This document shows, piece by piece, positions 34,965 to 47,192 of a stretch of DNA of 64,000 nucleotides; within the stretch, counting starts at the first letter, position 1; every line of letters begins with the position of its first letter. Source of the stretch: Cynocephalus volans (taxonomy: Eukaryota > Chordata > Mammalia > Dermoptera > Cynocephalidae); NCBI RefSeq assembly GCF_027409185.1, contig NC_084472.1:89916427-89980426 (forward strand), written 5' to 3'. Made by a program: the position numbers and the translations under genes. The notes under the pieces were generated by a model. That model worked only from the letters and a program-made list of their open reading frames with translations. It had not been told where the DNA came from and did not search any database.

Positions 34965-37054
34965 TTGTATATGTGTGTTTAAGGTTGGGAGGAACTTTTA
35001 TTTCCTGCTCCTTATGGCTCCATGTGGAGGGATATTACTAGAGTAATACTCCTAACATTTCTTAGCGCTCCTTTTATATTTTTCAGTTATCTGATTGGAT
35101 TGTTTGGAAGAAGGACCCAGGCATGCTCAGCTTAGTCCCTTTCTCTTTGGGAGATAATCTGCCCACAGGAAGCAAGTAAGCATTCCCTACTAGGCTGGGT
35201 GTAAGATTTCTAGCTCTTCCTGTGCTTTTAATGGATAAGTTTAATTCTTAGGTGAAGTGTTGCAAGCCCACTGTCCCATAAATTGAAGACACATCCTCCA
35301 ATAAGTGGCAAAATAGACTTTTTTTTTTTATCTCCACCTGATACCTACATCTATAAAGTGGTTCTCAGCACAGAGAGGAAAGATAAATGAGTTTTATTTG
35401 TTGGATATACTAAAACCCCAGAATCTGGGTGCTTACATGTGTGCAGCTAGGAATGAATTTCCACATATATGCCTGTATGCATTGAGCAGTGCAAGCCCAG
35501 GAGTGCCACGTGTGTGTGTGCACAGGGTATCTGACTGTGTACACACATGTGCACATGGATGGAAAAACTGGGGACACAGGAAAGAGTCACCCACTAAAAA
35601 GAATTGCTAGATGAGAGCTTGAGGGACCCAACTATTTCTGGCTCTCTTTGAAGATAAGAAACAATCATTATGAAGGTCTGCAAATCTGTCCCATTATATT
35701 CTTTGAGCAACCCTTTTATGGTAGGTAGAGCTAAAGTAAAATGGAAGAGAGGCAGTAGGCAGTGTTCTGTTGAATGGCGGCATGGGAGATAGATATCAAA
35801 ACAATAGAAAATGGGAGTGGGAAACTTAATGGAGCAGGAACTTTGGACTAAGCTATAAAGAAGTTGAGAGGAAAAAGGGTACCAAGAGAATTGGGAACTG
35901 GAGCAATTTGTGCTTTCTCTATTCCCAACTAGCCTCAGTTATTAGGTTTAACTTAAAGCAAGAGTCAGTAAAAATATATTAGTTCAGCCTTATTAATACG
36001 ATGAAACGTTCTAATGTATTCCTAGGAGGCATTTTGCAATGTCTGCAATGACACAAAAGTAAGCCTCCTCTGTCTTGTTTTGTTATAGTTACATCAATAG
36101 AGGCTTTCTCAATGAAACATTTTCATTTCTACCCACTAATACCAGGGCTTTGTTTTCCACATAAACATAATTTCTATTTTATATTTATGTCAGAATATAA
36201 ACTTGTGGTCTAGCCCTGTTGCTCTTTCTAAACATAACAAAGTGTAATTAGTGAAGAAAAAATTGCTGTAGAGGGTAGCCATGGAGAAAAAGCACACAAG
36301 TTTTAGAAGTTACAACCTGTTTCTGTGCTTTAGGATGTACAGTGTGTTACATGCACACCCATAATTGCAATCCTTACAGCCCTAGCAATGCTGGGGGGAG
36401 TCTGGAAGAGCCAATGCTGGGCACTTGGAGAAACTGTTTTGGAAAAAAAGTCAAACTGGGGGGAGAGTCATTGGCTAATTTATATTCTGGCCACAAGCCA
36501 CAAGCAATAAATTTGTGCAAGCTTGAATGAAGAATCCCTGATTTCACAAACACTTCCTACTCTGACTTAGAGTAAAGAGGTAGCCATGAACACAATTGAA
36601 TCCTATCTGAACTACATTACAGCTCAGTCAAAAATACAAGAGCAGCATAGATTTTGTCAAATTAGAACTACACAGTGGCTATTCTGGCCTTGAATATGTG
36701 GTGAGGAAAGGCTGCAGGGGAAGGTATTTCAATGCTGTAATATCACTAATTTCAGAGGGAAGAAGTCAAGCTAAGAATTTCTTAGAATGCAATTAAACAA
36801 TGGAAAGATAATTTCTAAAACTACTGAAACTAGGATTGTGTTATCTTTTTCCCTGGTATGAAAAAAACATTTATCAGTGAGACATTTTTAAACTGTTGTA
36901 ATTAGAGAAAAAGACACCAGGAAAAGTGAATATGCTCACTGGGTGATTGGTGTTTGGGAAACAGTAATTCCCAAGAAGCATCAGATGGCTTTCTGTGAGG
37001 ACAGCTCTACAGATAATAACCAAGTGATGTGAGTAAGGAGAATATACAATAAAT
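34311..37054. other. Interval between MIR and EF-hand pseudogene, no gene
   Basis: Holds the TG tract at 34914 and otherwise unremarkable AT-rich sequence. I see no repeat family or exon I can name. Confidence 0.45.
34914..34962. repeat. TG microsatellite
   Basis: About 24 uninterrupted TG units. Confidence 0.98.
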
Positions 37055-37306
37055 TTATGGTGCATCTGATGATGGCTTTTTGGAATCAGGCGTTTGCTGT
37101 GGTATGCAAGTTTCTTCCAAAAAAGATTTATAGTCTATTTTTCCATTTAACTTCTGCTTGTGCTTTGACATGATATGATAAACTTCATTTGCATTAAGGA
37201 GGAAGTTGCAGAGCTTAAGAACCATTGTAAATTCTGGGAAGGAAAGGCAACCACTACTACCACTATCCACCTTCTTGAAAGTCCTCTGTAGAATCTTGCA
37301 GTCACC
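37055..37306 (-). pseudogene. EF-hand pseudogene last exon (open, with stop)
   Basis: The acceptor is CTTCTGTTGCTCCAG. The frame is open for 83 codons to TAA and encodes an EF-hand pair: KILQRTFKKVDSGSSGCLSF..F, then NEVYHIMSKHKQKLNGKIDY..FL. This corresponds to the C-terminal RTFK...KISYNDFL unit of EFCAB6, followed by an extra tail TPDSKKPSSDAP. The first loop keeps Asp at position 1 and Gly at position 6; the second has lost its acidic ligands and is unlikely to bind calcium. Confidence 0.68.
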
Positions 37307-37487
37307 CTGGAGCAACAGAAGAGAATATTTTTGGACAAATAAACTCTTCCTCCCCAAATAAATATAAATATATCAAAAAATAAATGTTTCCACTCTTCCC
37401 TTCTCCCCTTCTTTCCGTATCCCTCCTACCCAGATTCCGAGCTTTTTTTCTCTTATAGGATTCAGTTATCCTGAAGGGTTCTTTCTT

Positions 37488-37945
37488 TTTTAATTGACGG
37501 ATAAAATTGTGTGTATTTAATGTCTATAACATTATGTTTTAAAATGTATACACATTGTGAAATAGTTAAACCTAGCTCATTTGCAAATGCATTACCTCAC
37601 ATAGTTATCATTTTTGTGGTAAGAACACTTAACATCCACTCTGCGTTTTTCAAAAATTGTATTTTTGAAAAACAATTTAAAATACAATTTTGAAATACCA
37701 TACAATATCTTCATTAACTGTAGTCACCATGCTTTACAATAGATCTCCTGAACTTCTTCCTCTTATCTAACTGTAAATATGTGTCCTTTGACCAACATCT
37801 TCCTATCACCCATTCCCCGGCTAAGCATCCAGCCTCTGGTAACCACCATTCCATTTTCAACTTCTATGAAATCAACTTTTTTAGATTCTACATATGAGTG
37901 AGATCATGCGCTATTTATCTTTCTGTGCCTGGCTTATCCTAAAGG
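37488..37945 (-). mobile_element. Old L1 3' end, antisense
   Basis: Plus-strand text ATAGTTATCATTTTTGTGGT, TGTAGTCACCATGCTTTACA, AGATTCTACATATGAGTGAG is the reverse of a mammalian-wide L1 3' end. It lies just upstream (in transcript sense) of the last EF-hand pseudogene exon. Confidence 0.75.
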
Positions 37946-37999
37946 TTTCTTTTGAGGCCCTTAATCTAGGCAAAATCATCCTATGCAATAGGAGGCAAA

Positions 38000-38640
38000 C
38001 CACTTTGGTCTTTTAATCTATCTCCGGTTGATCCACCCCTATCCCTTGACAGTCTCTCTCGCTTCTCCTAAATTCCGCAGCCAAACCAGTCATCAAGTCT
38101 TGTTAATTTTGCGTCCTATCTCCTGAATCCATTCATTTCTATCTTCTCTGCCATAGCTACCGACCAGTCTGCCAATGTCCCTTTTCAGACTCCTATTCCA
38201 GCCATAAATTCTCCCAGCCTCCATTTTTTGCTTCCTCTAGTTCATTTTCAATTCATTTAAGAGTGAATTTCTTTTCCTTAAACACAAATCTGAAATTCCT
38301 CTGTTTAAAATTATTTGATGCCTTCCCTTTACTCTTAGCATAAAGTTCAAGTTCCTTCCAGATCTTCCCATTGTGGCCTCCGCATACTTCTCAGGCCTCA
38401 TTTCTTGACACTACCCCAAACTCAACATCCAGGCACACCGACTTCTTTCATTCCTTGGATGTACAGAGCTCTCTTTCATGCCAGGCTCTTGCAAATGCTA
38501 TATTGAAAGGCAAAGAGAAGTTCAGAGTACCTTTTCCCTTAGGTGATCTGTCCTGTCTAATGAAAGGTGGACCTTTATTCTCCTCAGGTGAAGGAAAATG
38601 CGTAGTTGCAGAGACATTGTGTCCATTCATACAAACCTGT
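38000..38640 (+). repeat. L2 fragment
   Basis: GCCAAACCAGTCATCAAGTC, GATGCCTTCCCTTTACTCTT, GCATAAAGTTCAAGTTCC and GGCCTCCGCATACTTCTCAG follow the C/T-rich L2 text. It lies in an intron of the EF-hand pseudogene. Confidence 0.65.
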
Positions 38641-38754
38641 CTGCGAAAACACTGACAAAATTTTATGAAAATTATGCTCTATGTTTTTTCTGTATTTTCA
38701 TTAATTCTTATAATCAAATAATACCATTATTGGAGGCATTAATTATAATTATCA

Positions 38755-39000
38755 CTAAGAACCATGGTGATTAAGAACTTGGGCTCTGAAGCTAGACTGC
38801 TGGGAGTGGAGTCCAGGCTCTGCCATTTTCTAGTTGTCTGACCTTGAACAACTTCTTTCACAGCTCTGTGCTTCAGTTGCCATCCGTTAAATGGAATAAT
38901 CACATCTATCCCACTGGCTGATGGGAGGATTGAATGAATTAATAGAACAATGGCTTGCCAATAATCTGTACCCTGTAACTGTTAGCTATTACAATTAAGA
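38755..39000 (+). repeat. MIR element
   Basis: GATTAAGAACTTGGGCTCTG, CTGACCTTGAACAACTTCTT and CTGTTAGCTATTACAATT follow MIR over nearly full length. Confidence 0.88.
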
Positions 39001-39060
39001 CCTGCATGAGATCACTATGTGGGCTAAAACAATTTCCTTTGGAATTGGTGACCTACTTAC

Positions 39061-39095
39061 AATATCAAATTTTTGAAAAAATAGATAATCTTTTC
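39061..39095 (-). pseudogene. EF-hand pseudogene exon f (3' part only, tentative)
   Basis: A perfect donor GTAAGTAGG follows a minus-strand reading DYLFFQKFDI, close to the DY-x-EFLQKF end of an EF-hand unit, and it exits in phase 0 as the last exon requires. I could not place its acceptor convincingly, so the upper border is a guess. Confidence 0.35.
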
Positions 39096-39399
39096 AATTC
39101 ATTGCCGTTCTTTTTCTTGAAACAGTCTTAATTTTAGTGTTTTCCTCTGTGCGTCAGGGAAGATATCAAGAATGGAAGAGAGAAAGAATGAGATCTTTTT
39201 TTTTAGGACTTGCTAAGTGTCAGGCACAGGGGCAGCTACAGAAGTTCCAAACAGTAAGAGTTCAGAGTGGGCACCTGGTTGAAGTAGGGCTGGAGGATTT
39301 GTCTTAAAGCTGCATTAACACAAAAAACACACTTTGGGGAGCTGATGGAACTTAAGAGGTTCTACTTTGGTGGAACTCAAAGGTGCCCTTGACGTGGCA

Positions 39400-39549
39400 C
39401 AGTGTTAGGTGCTTTCACATGCTGTCACTCCATTTAATCTCCACAATAGCCTCTGCAAGTAGGTATTATTACCTACAGTCTGCAGATGAGGGCTAATTTA
39501 TAGAGTTTGTCCAAAGTCACATAACTATTTTATGGCAGAGCTAGCATTT
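39400..39549 (-). repeat. MIR element, split by L1 copy 2
   Basis: Reverse MIR (CTGCAGATGAGGGCTAATTT, GTCCAAAGTCACATAAC, GCAGAGCTAGCATTTGAACT). Its last bases continue at 46567 after the L1 insertion (GCCTCCAGTGCCC). Confidence 0.75.
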
Positions 39550-39566
39550 GAACTATAATATTTTTG

Positions 39567-41100
39567 GTTCTTGGTGTTTTTTCAAGATGGCGGCGGCTGC
39601 GGCGGCTGGCGCGGAGTAGCTGAGGTGGAAAAGGCGGCCACTGGGCCTCAGGCAGCCGGGAAACTTGTGGACCTTCCTCTCGCCATCTCTTAAGGGAGGA
39701 CTGCTGCTGCTGACCGGTCGTGGGGGGTGACCGCCACTTTGCCCCCGGCAGGAGAGGCTGCCTCATTTACAGGCAACAGCTTTGAAGTGTGGAGCAGGAA
39801 AAGAACTGTTTCTTAGCTGCAAAAGCGAGTCTCGAAACAGGGAACACGGCGCCAGGGCTGCTGTGGATGCAGCCAGGATCCCGGAGGCCGGGACCGCGCT
39901 GAAGGCGGCCAGCTGCCCTATTCAGGATTCGAGGTTTCAGGCCGGCATTAAAGAAGATTCCTGGGAGCGCCCGAGTCGCGCCGCGACTGAACAGCCTGAG
40001 GCGGCAGCGGCTGAGAACTGGGAAAGGCGGCAAACCAGAGACAGAGAGCGAGCACCTGACCTGGCACAGCACTGTGAGTGACCCGTGGCACAGCTCTGTT
40101 CGGGGGGTGGATGCCCACGCGGCTCCCGCCTGCACCACCAGGCCACTCACCGCCCGGTGCTGCCTCCATTTTCCCAGGTGCGGGCAGCTCCACCCTGCTC
40201 AGCCATCACTGAGCCCTCCCACTTGCTGGCCTGGCGCCAGGCTTTCCGGAGCCTGCGGACCGGCCTTCGCTCCCACTCCCTCGGTGGTTCTCTGGTGGGG
40301 CTGGTGGCGGGGGGCGTCCCGGGCCAGTGTCCGGAGGGCAAGGAAGTACGGGTGGGCCGACTGTCACTCCACCATACCCTGGACTCTGGCCCCTGGTAAA
40401 CTCCCTGTTACTGGGAGGCAGATACCATCTCTGCGGCCACCAGTTTGGAAAAAAGCCTAACGAATTTCTGGTTGGGAATAGTGTGGTAGGAGAGTTCCCA
40501 GGTCCGCTTGAACCTGCCGGAGACCAGGCTGCAGGTGGGCGCTAGACTCGGTTTATACTGGGGGGATACAAAGGTGACCATGATCCGAGAAAGATCTACA
40601 TAGTGCTACAAAGGCACCCAGAGAGATCGGTCGTCTGTGCCCAGCAGAAACCTGGCAGACTTCCTGGGCGAGGCGGTGCTGAGCAGGGTCTTGAAGGCCC
40701 AGCTGATAGACGAAGGGTGCAGAAGACACACCCCAGCCCAGCACAGTGCGCACAGAGTGGGGAGACGTGCGGCCAGGGAGGCGGAGACTCGACAGAAACC
40801 ACACAACCGGTGGGCTCGCAACTGCACGATCTAACAGCCTGGGCCAGAGCACACGGAACAGGGAGAAGTCCTGCACAGGAAGTGAAAGCTCAACAGAGAT
40901 CACACACCCTGTGGTACGTGATCCACCAGCCCAGCAGAGTCCAAGCTGACCAGAAAGGTGGCTCCCCGGAGAAGCCCAAGACCCGAGGCAACCACACACA
41001 CAAGGCACTAGAGGCCAACTGAGCAGTCACGGAGGGAGCCATACGAAATTGGCAACCACAGCAACATCCTAGTTAGTCATTAGTCTCAAACCGGTGGACT
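39567..41100 (+). promoter_or_regulatory. L1 5' UTR, long form (copy 2)
   Basis: About 1.53 kb, GC-rich. A perfect YY1-type site AAGATGGCGGC lies at 39584-39594, which in L1 sets the start site. Segment 40318-40941 has no counterpart in copy 1. Open frames here on either strand are not conserved proteins. Confidence 0.8.
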
Positions 41101-42099
41101 GTGAAACCCCCAGCCACAATGAATAAACACCAAAAAAAAGATACCAGAAATACAAAAAATCAAGAAAGTACACCACCAAAAGTTAATAAATCTCAAACTC
41201 TAGATCCTATAGAACAAGAAGCCCTTGAAATGACTGACAAGGAATTTCGAGTGATAATTCTAAGGAAACTGAATGAGATACAAGAAAACTCAGCTAGACA
41301 TCATGATGAAATGAGGAAAAGTATACAGGATCTGAAAGAGGAAATGTACAAGGAAATCAATGTCCTGAAAAAAAATGTAGCAGAACTTGCTGAACTGAAG
41401 AAGTTATTCAACGAAATAAAAAACACAACGGAGAGTTTAACCAGCAGGCTTGTCGAAGTTGAAGAGAGAACCTCTGAACTTGAAGATGGGCTGTTTGAAA
41501 TAACACAAGCAGACAAAAAGAAAGAAAAAAGAATCAAGGACATGGAAGAAAATCTGAGAGAGATATCAGACAACCTCAAGCGCTCAAATATCCGAGTCAT
41601 GGGTATTCCAGAAGGGGAGGAAAATGGAGATTCCATTGAAAACATATTCAACAAAATAGTGGCAGAAAACTTCCCAGGTATAGGAAAAATCACAGATCTT
41701 CAGATCCAGGAAGCTCAACGATCTCCAAACGTATTCAACCCAAAAAGGCCTTCTCCAAGACATGTCATAGTCAAATTGGCAAAACTCAGAGACAAAGAGA
41801 GAATCTTAAAAGCTGCAAGAGAGAAGCGTCAAATCACCTATAAGGGAGCCCCAATCAGGTTAACATCAGACTTTTCATCACAAACCCTAAAAGCTAGAAA
41901 GGAATGGGATGATATTTTCAAAATACTAAAAGACAAAGATTGCCAGCCAAGAATACTCTACCCTGCAAGGCTATCCTTCCGAAATGAGGGGCAAATAGTA
42001 TATTTCTCAGACAAACAAAAACTGCGGGAGTTCACTACCACAAGACCACCCTTACAAGAAATCCTCAAGGGAGTACTGGGTTTGGTTCCTGAAAAATAA
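41101..42099 (+). CDS. L1 ORF1 protein, intact (copy 2)
   Basis: 332 codons without interruption, collinear with the copy 1 ORF1 and differing at six residues by eye. Domain order: coiled coil, RRM, C-terminal domain. The first Met (MKPPATMNKH) is used as start; a second Met follows six residues later. Confidence 0.93.
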   Translation: MKPPATMNKHQKKDTRNTKNQESTPPKVNKSQTLDPIEQEALEMTDKEFRVIILRKLNEIQENSARHHDEMRKSIQDLKEEMYKEINVLKKNVAELAELKKLFNEIKNTTESLTSRLVEVEERTSELEDGLFEITQADKKKEKRIKDMEENLREISDNLKRSNIRVMGIPEGEENGDSIENIFNKIVAENFPGIGKITDLQIQEAQRSPNVFNPKRPSPRHVIVKLAKLRDKERILKAAREKRQITYKGAPIRLTSDFSSQTLKARKEWDDIFKILKDKDCQPRILYPARLSFRNEGQIVYFSDKQKLREFTTTRPPLQEILKGVLGLVPEK

Positions 42100-42286
42100 C
42101 TACCACTGCCATAAAAACCCAAGAAAAATCTAAACCCGCTAGTATAATAAAAATGGCATTCATGAAGAGAAAACAAGCTAACAAAAACACTATCTACAAC
42201 CTAAGGAACCAACAAACACAGAAAACAAACAGTAAATCAGAAAGCAAGGAACAAAAGACACCTAAGACAACCAAACAACCAATAAA

Positions 42287-45200
42287 ATGCTAGGAATAAA
42301 TCAACACCTTTCAATAACAACTCTTAATGTAAAAGGCTTAAATTCCCCAATTAAAAGACACAGACTGGCTGACTGGATCAAAAAGCAGGACCCAACTATA
42401 TGCTGCCTACAAGAGACCCACCTCACCCATAAAGATTCACACAGACTAAGAGTGAAAGGATGGAAAAAGATTTACCATGCAAACAGAAAAGAAAAACGAG
42501 CTGGAGTGGCTATTCTTATATCTGACAAAATAGACTTTAAACTAAAAACCATAAAAAGAGACAATGAGGGACACTACTTAATGATAAAAGGACTGATCCA
42601 TCAAGAAGACATAACAATCATAAATATGTATGCACCCAATGTTGGAGCAGCCAGATTTATAAAACAAACTCTATTAGACCTAAAGAAGGAAATAGACACT
42701 AATACCATAATAGCAGGGGACATGAACACCCCACTGTCAATATTAGACAGATCATCTAGGCAAAGAATCAGTAGAGAAACACAAGATCTAAACAAGACTC
42801 TAGACCAATTGGAATTGGCAGATATCTACAGAACATTCCACCCAACAACCTCAGAATATTCATTCTTCTCATCAGCACATGGATCATTCTCCAGGATAGA
42901 TCACATATTAGGTCACAAATCAAGTCTCAATAAATTCAAAAAAATTGGAATTATCCCATGTATCTTCTCAGACCACAATGGATTAAAACTAGAAATTAAT
43001 AACAAACAAAACTCTGGAAACTATACAAACACATGGAAATTAAACAGCATTCTACTTAATGACATATGGGTCCAAGAAGAAATCAAGCAGGAAATCAAAA
43101 AATTTATTGAAACTAATGAAAACAATGATACATCATACCAAAACCTGTGGGATACTGCAAAAGCAGTATTGAGGGGAAAATTTATTGCATTAAACGCTCA
43201 CTTCAGAAGAATAGAAAGATGGCAAGTGAACAAACTAACACTTCACCTTAAAGAACTAGAAAAACAAGAACAATCCAAACCTAAAGTTAGCAGATGGAAA
43301 GAAATCATTAAGATCAGAGCAGAACTGAATGAAATTGAAAACCAAAAAACAATTCAAAGGATCAACGAATCAAAAAGTTGGTTTTTTGAAAAGGTAAATA
43401 AAATTGACAAACCATTAGCATGGCTAACAAAAAAAAGAAGAGAGAAGACTCAAATAACAAAAATTAGAAATGAAAAAGGCGATATTACAACTGATTCATC
43501 TGAAATACAAGGAATCATTCGAGACTACTATAAACAACTATACGCCAACAAATTTGAAAATCTGGAGGAAATGGATAAATTTCTGGACACACACAAGCTC
43601 CCAAAACTGAACCGTGAAGACGTAGAAAATTTGAACAGACCAATAACAATAAAGGAGATTGAAGCTGTTATCAGAAGGCTCCCAACAAAGAAAAGCCCAG
43701 GTCCAGATGGATTCACAGCAGAATTTTACCAAACATTCAAACAGGAATTGACACCGATTCTTTACAAACTATTCCAAAAGATTGAAACAGACGCAAATCT
43801 CCCAAACTCATTCTATGAAGCAAACATCATCCTGATACCAAAACCAGGTAAAGATATAACCAAAAAAGAAAACTACAGGCCAATATCCTTGATGAATATA
43901 GATGCAAAAATCCTCACTAAATTACTAGCAAACAGAATACTGCAAAATTAAAATTATTCATCACGATCAAGTGGGATTCATCCCAGGGATGCAAGGTTGG
44001 TTCAACATACGCAAATCAATAAATGTGATACACCATATTAATAAACTCAAACACAAGGACCATATGATCATCTCTATAGATGCTGAAAAAGCATTTGATA
44101 AAGTTCAGCACTCATTCATGACAAAGACCCTCTATAAGTTAGGTATAGAGGGAAAGTATCTCAACATAATTAAAGCCATATATGCCAAACCCACAGCCAA
44201 TATCATCCTGAATGGGGAAAGGCTGAAAGCTTTTCCTTTAAGAACAAGAACTAGACAAGGATGCCCACTCTCACCACTCCTATTCAACATAGTGTTGGAA
44301 GTACTAGCCAGAGCAATCAGAGAAGAGAAGGAAATAAAGGGCATTCAGATTGGAAAAGATGAAGTCAAACTGTCCCTGTTTGCAGATGACATGATCCTAT
44401 ATATCGAACAGCCTAAAACCTCTACAAAAAAACTGTTGGAATTGATAAATGATTTCAGCACAGTAGCAGGATACAAAATCAACACACAAAAATCAGTAGC
44501 ATTTCTTTTCTCCAATAGTGAACATGCAGAAAGAGAAATCAAGAAAGCCTGCCCATTTACAATAGCCACCAAAAAAATAAAATACTTAGGAATTGAGTTA
44601 ACCAAGGAGGTGAAAAATCTCTATAATGAGAACTACAAACCACTGCTGAGAGAAATTAGAGAGGATACAAGAAGATGGAAAGATATCCCATGCTCTTGGA
44701 TTGGAAGAATCAACATAGTGAAAATGTCCATACTACCCAAAGTGATATACAAATTCAATGCAATCCCCATCAAAATTCCAAAGACATTTTTCTCAGAAAT
44801 GGAAAAAACTATCCAGACATTTATTTTTTTTTTTATTTATTTATTTATTTTTTTTTTGTCGTATTCGTGACCGGCACTCAGCCAGTGAGTGCACCGGTCA
44901 TTCCTATATAGGATCCGAACCCGCGGCGGGAGCGTCGCCGTGCTCCCAGCGCAGCACTCTACCAAGTGCGCCACGGGCTCGGCCCGGTATCCAGACATTT
45001 ATATGGAACAATAAAAGACAACGCATAGCCAAAGCAATGCTCAGCAAAAAAAATAAAGCTGGAGGCATAACACTACCTGACTTTAAGCTATACTACAAAG
45101 CTATAATAACCAAAACAGTATGGTACTGGCATAAAAACAGACACACTGACCAACGGAATAGAATAGAGAATCCAGAAATCAACCCACACACTTACTGTCA

Positions 45201-46286
45201 GCTGATCTTTGACAAAGGCACCAAGCCTATTCAGTGGCGAAGGGACTGCCTCTTCAGCAAATGGTGCTGGGACAACTGGATATCCATATGCAGGAGAATG
45301 AAACTAGATCCATACCTCTCGCCGTATACTAAAATCAACTCAAAATGGATTAAGGATTTAAATATACACCCTGAAACAATAAAACTTCTAAAGAAAACAT
45401 AGGAGAAACACTTCAGGAAATAGGACTGGGCACAGACTTCATGAATACGACCCCAAAAGCACGGGCAACCAAAGGAAAAATAAACAAATGGGATTATATC
45501 AAACTAAAAAGCTTCTGCACAGCAAAAGAAACAATTAAAAGAGTTAAAAGACAACCAACAGAGTGGGAGAAAATATTTGCAAAATATATATCTGACAAAG
45601 GATTAATATCCAGAATATATAAGGAACTCAAACAACTGTACAAGAAGAAAACAAGCAACCCAATTAAAAAATGGGCAAAAGAGCTAAGTAGGCATTTCTC
45701 TAAGGAAGATATACAAATGGCCAACAGACATATGAAAAAATGCTCAACATCACTCAGCATCCGGGAAATGCAAATCAAAACCACATTGAGATACCATCTA
45801 ACCCCAGTTAGGATGGCTCAAATCCAAAAGACTATGAACGATAAATGCTGGCGAGGCTGCGGAGAAAAAGGAACTCTCATACATTGTTGGTGGGACTGCA
45901 AAATGGTGCAGCCTCTATGGAAAATGGTATGGAGGTTCCTCAAACAATTGCAGATAGATCTACCATACGACCCAGCTATCCCACTGTTGGGAATATACCC
46001 AGAGGAATGGAAATCATCAAGTCGAAGGTATACCTGTTTCCCAATGTTCATCGCAGCCCTCTTTACAATAGCCAAGAGTTGGAACCAGCCCAAATGCCCA
46101 TCATCGGATGAGTGGATACAGAAAATGTGGTACATCTACACAATGGAATACTACTCAGCTATAAAAACGAATGAAATACTGCCATTTGCAACAACATGGA
46201 TGGACCTTGAGAGAATTATATTAAGTGAAACAAGTCAGGCACAGAAAGAGAAATACCACATGTTCTCACTTATTGGTGGGAGCTAA
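42287..46286 (+). pseudogene. L1 ORF2, frameshifted and split by a SINE (copy 2)
   Basis: Four pieces of reading frame are collinear with ORF2. The endonuclease and the start of the reverse transcriptase are open to 43951. A net loss of five bases near 43945 then shifts the frame. The reverse transcriptase with FADDM (44379-44393) continues until a SINE insertion at 44825-44987. After it the frame resumes, is shifted again by a one-base loss near 45385 (TTCTAAAG against TTCTTAAAG), and runs open to 46286 through the Cys-rich end. It cannot make ORF2 protein. Confidence 0.92.
44825..44987 (-). mobile_element. tRNA-Ile-type SINE nested in L1 ORF2
   Basis: Bounded by 15-bp duplications tatccagacatttat (44810-44824 and 44988-45002). 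Read on the minus strand it begins GGCCGAGCCCGTGGCGCACT, holds the box-B-like GGGTTCGGATCC, then a second module with GTGCACTCACTGGCTGAG, and ends in an A/T-rich tail. It post-dates the host L1. Confidence 0.92.
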
Positions 46287-46599
46287 AAATTAATATATAA
46301 ATTCACACACACACACACACACAGACACACACACACACAGACACACACACACACACAAACCGGGGGGGGGGGAGAAGATATAACAACCACAATTATTTGA
46401 AGTTGATACGACAAGCAAACAGAAAGGACATTGTTGGGGGGGAGGGGGGAGGGAGAAGGGAGGGAGGTTTTGGTGATGGGGAGCAATAATCAGCCACAAT
46501 GTATATCGACAAAATAAAATTAAAAAAAATAATAATAATAAAAAAAAAAGAACTATAATATTTTTGCCTCCAGTGCCCTTTTTCTATGCAACAGTTGCC

Positions 46600-47192
46600 A
46601 CAATCAAGAACATTTTCCTACTTTCTTAAAATAGTATGGTCTGGATCTAAGTTTAGGAATATTCTCCTTTCCTTTTGTAAAGTTATGATCCTCTATGACT
46701 TCAAAATTGGGCAGTTCAATGTTCCTACATATGGTCTCTAAAATCCAGGTTTAAGAAATAACATAACTTTAAAAAACTAGTTACAAAAGCAACATATGCT
46801 CATGGTAGAACGTTGAAACACACAGGAAAATATAAAGAGGATACAAAAACACCTATAATCCCACCATCCAGGTATAAGCATTGATACGCATCCTTAAAAT
46901 GCACACACTAATTCTAAGATATGCTTTAAATAGCTCATACATTTATATGGTACAAAATATTATAAGTACAGTGAAAAGTAACTCTTCCTCCCACATCTGT
47001 CCCCAACCATCCAGTGCCCCTCCTAAAAAGTGATCACTATCACCAGTTTTTTTGTGTGAATCCCTTAAAAGACAGTCCATGAAGATACATAAACTGAATA
47101 ATTTCCAAATTCTCATTTTTTAAAAAATGTACATTATTTTATGAGTAAATACAAACATATATCTAGTTTTCTCCACTCTAGATCTGACTTAC
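46600..47192. other. Intron sequence of the EF-hand pseudogene
   Basis: AT-rich, with an old unnamed repeat between about 46740 and 47070 (AGTTACAAAAGCAACATATG, CCACCATCCAGGTATAAGC). No coding signal. Confidence 0.4.

Larger units (their letters stand above)
39567..46549 (+). mobile_element. Near full-length L1 retrotransposon (copy 2)
   Basis: Flanked by perfect 17-bp duplications gaactataatatttttg (39550-39566 and 46550-46566), inside a MIR. It is the same family as the minus-strand copy at 7583-13809. It carries a long 5' UTR, intact ORF1, a damaged ORF2, and a 3' UTR with CA tract (46302-46357) and G-rich polypurine tract (46434-46465). A tRNA-Ile-derived SINE is inserted in ORF2. Confidence 0.95.
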
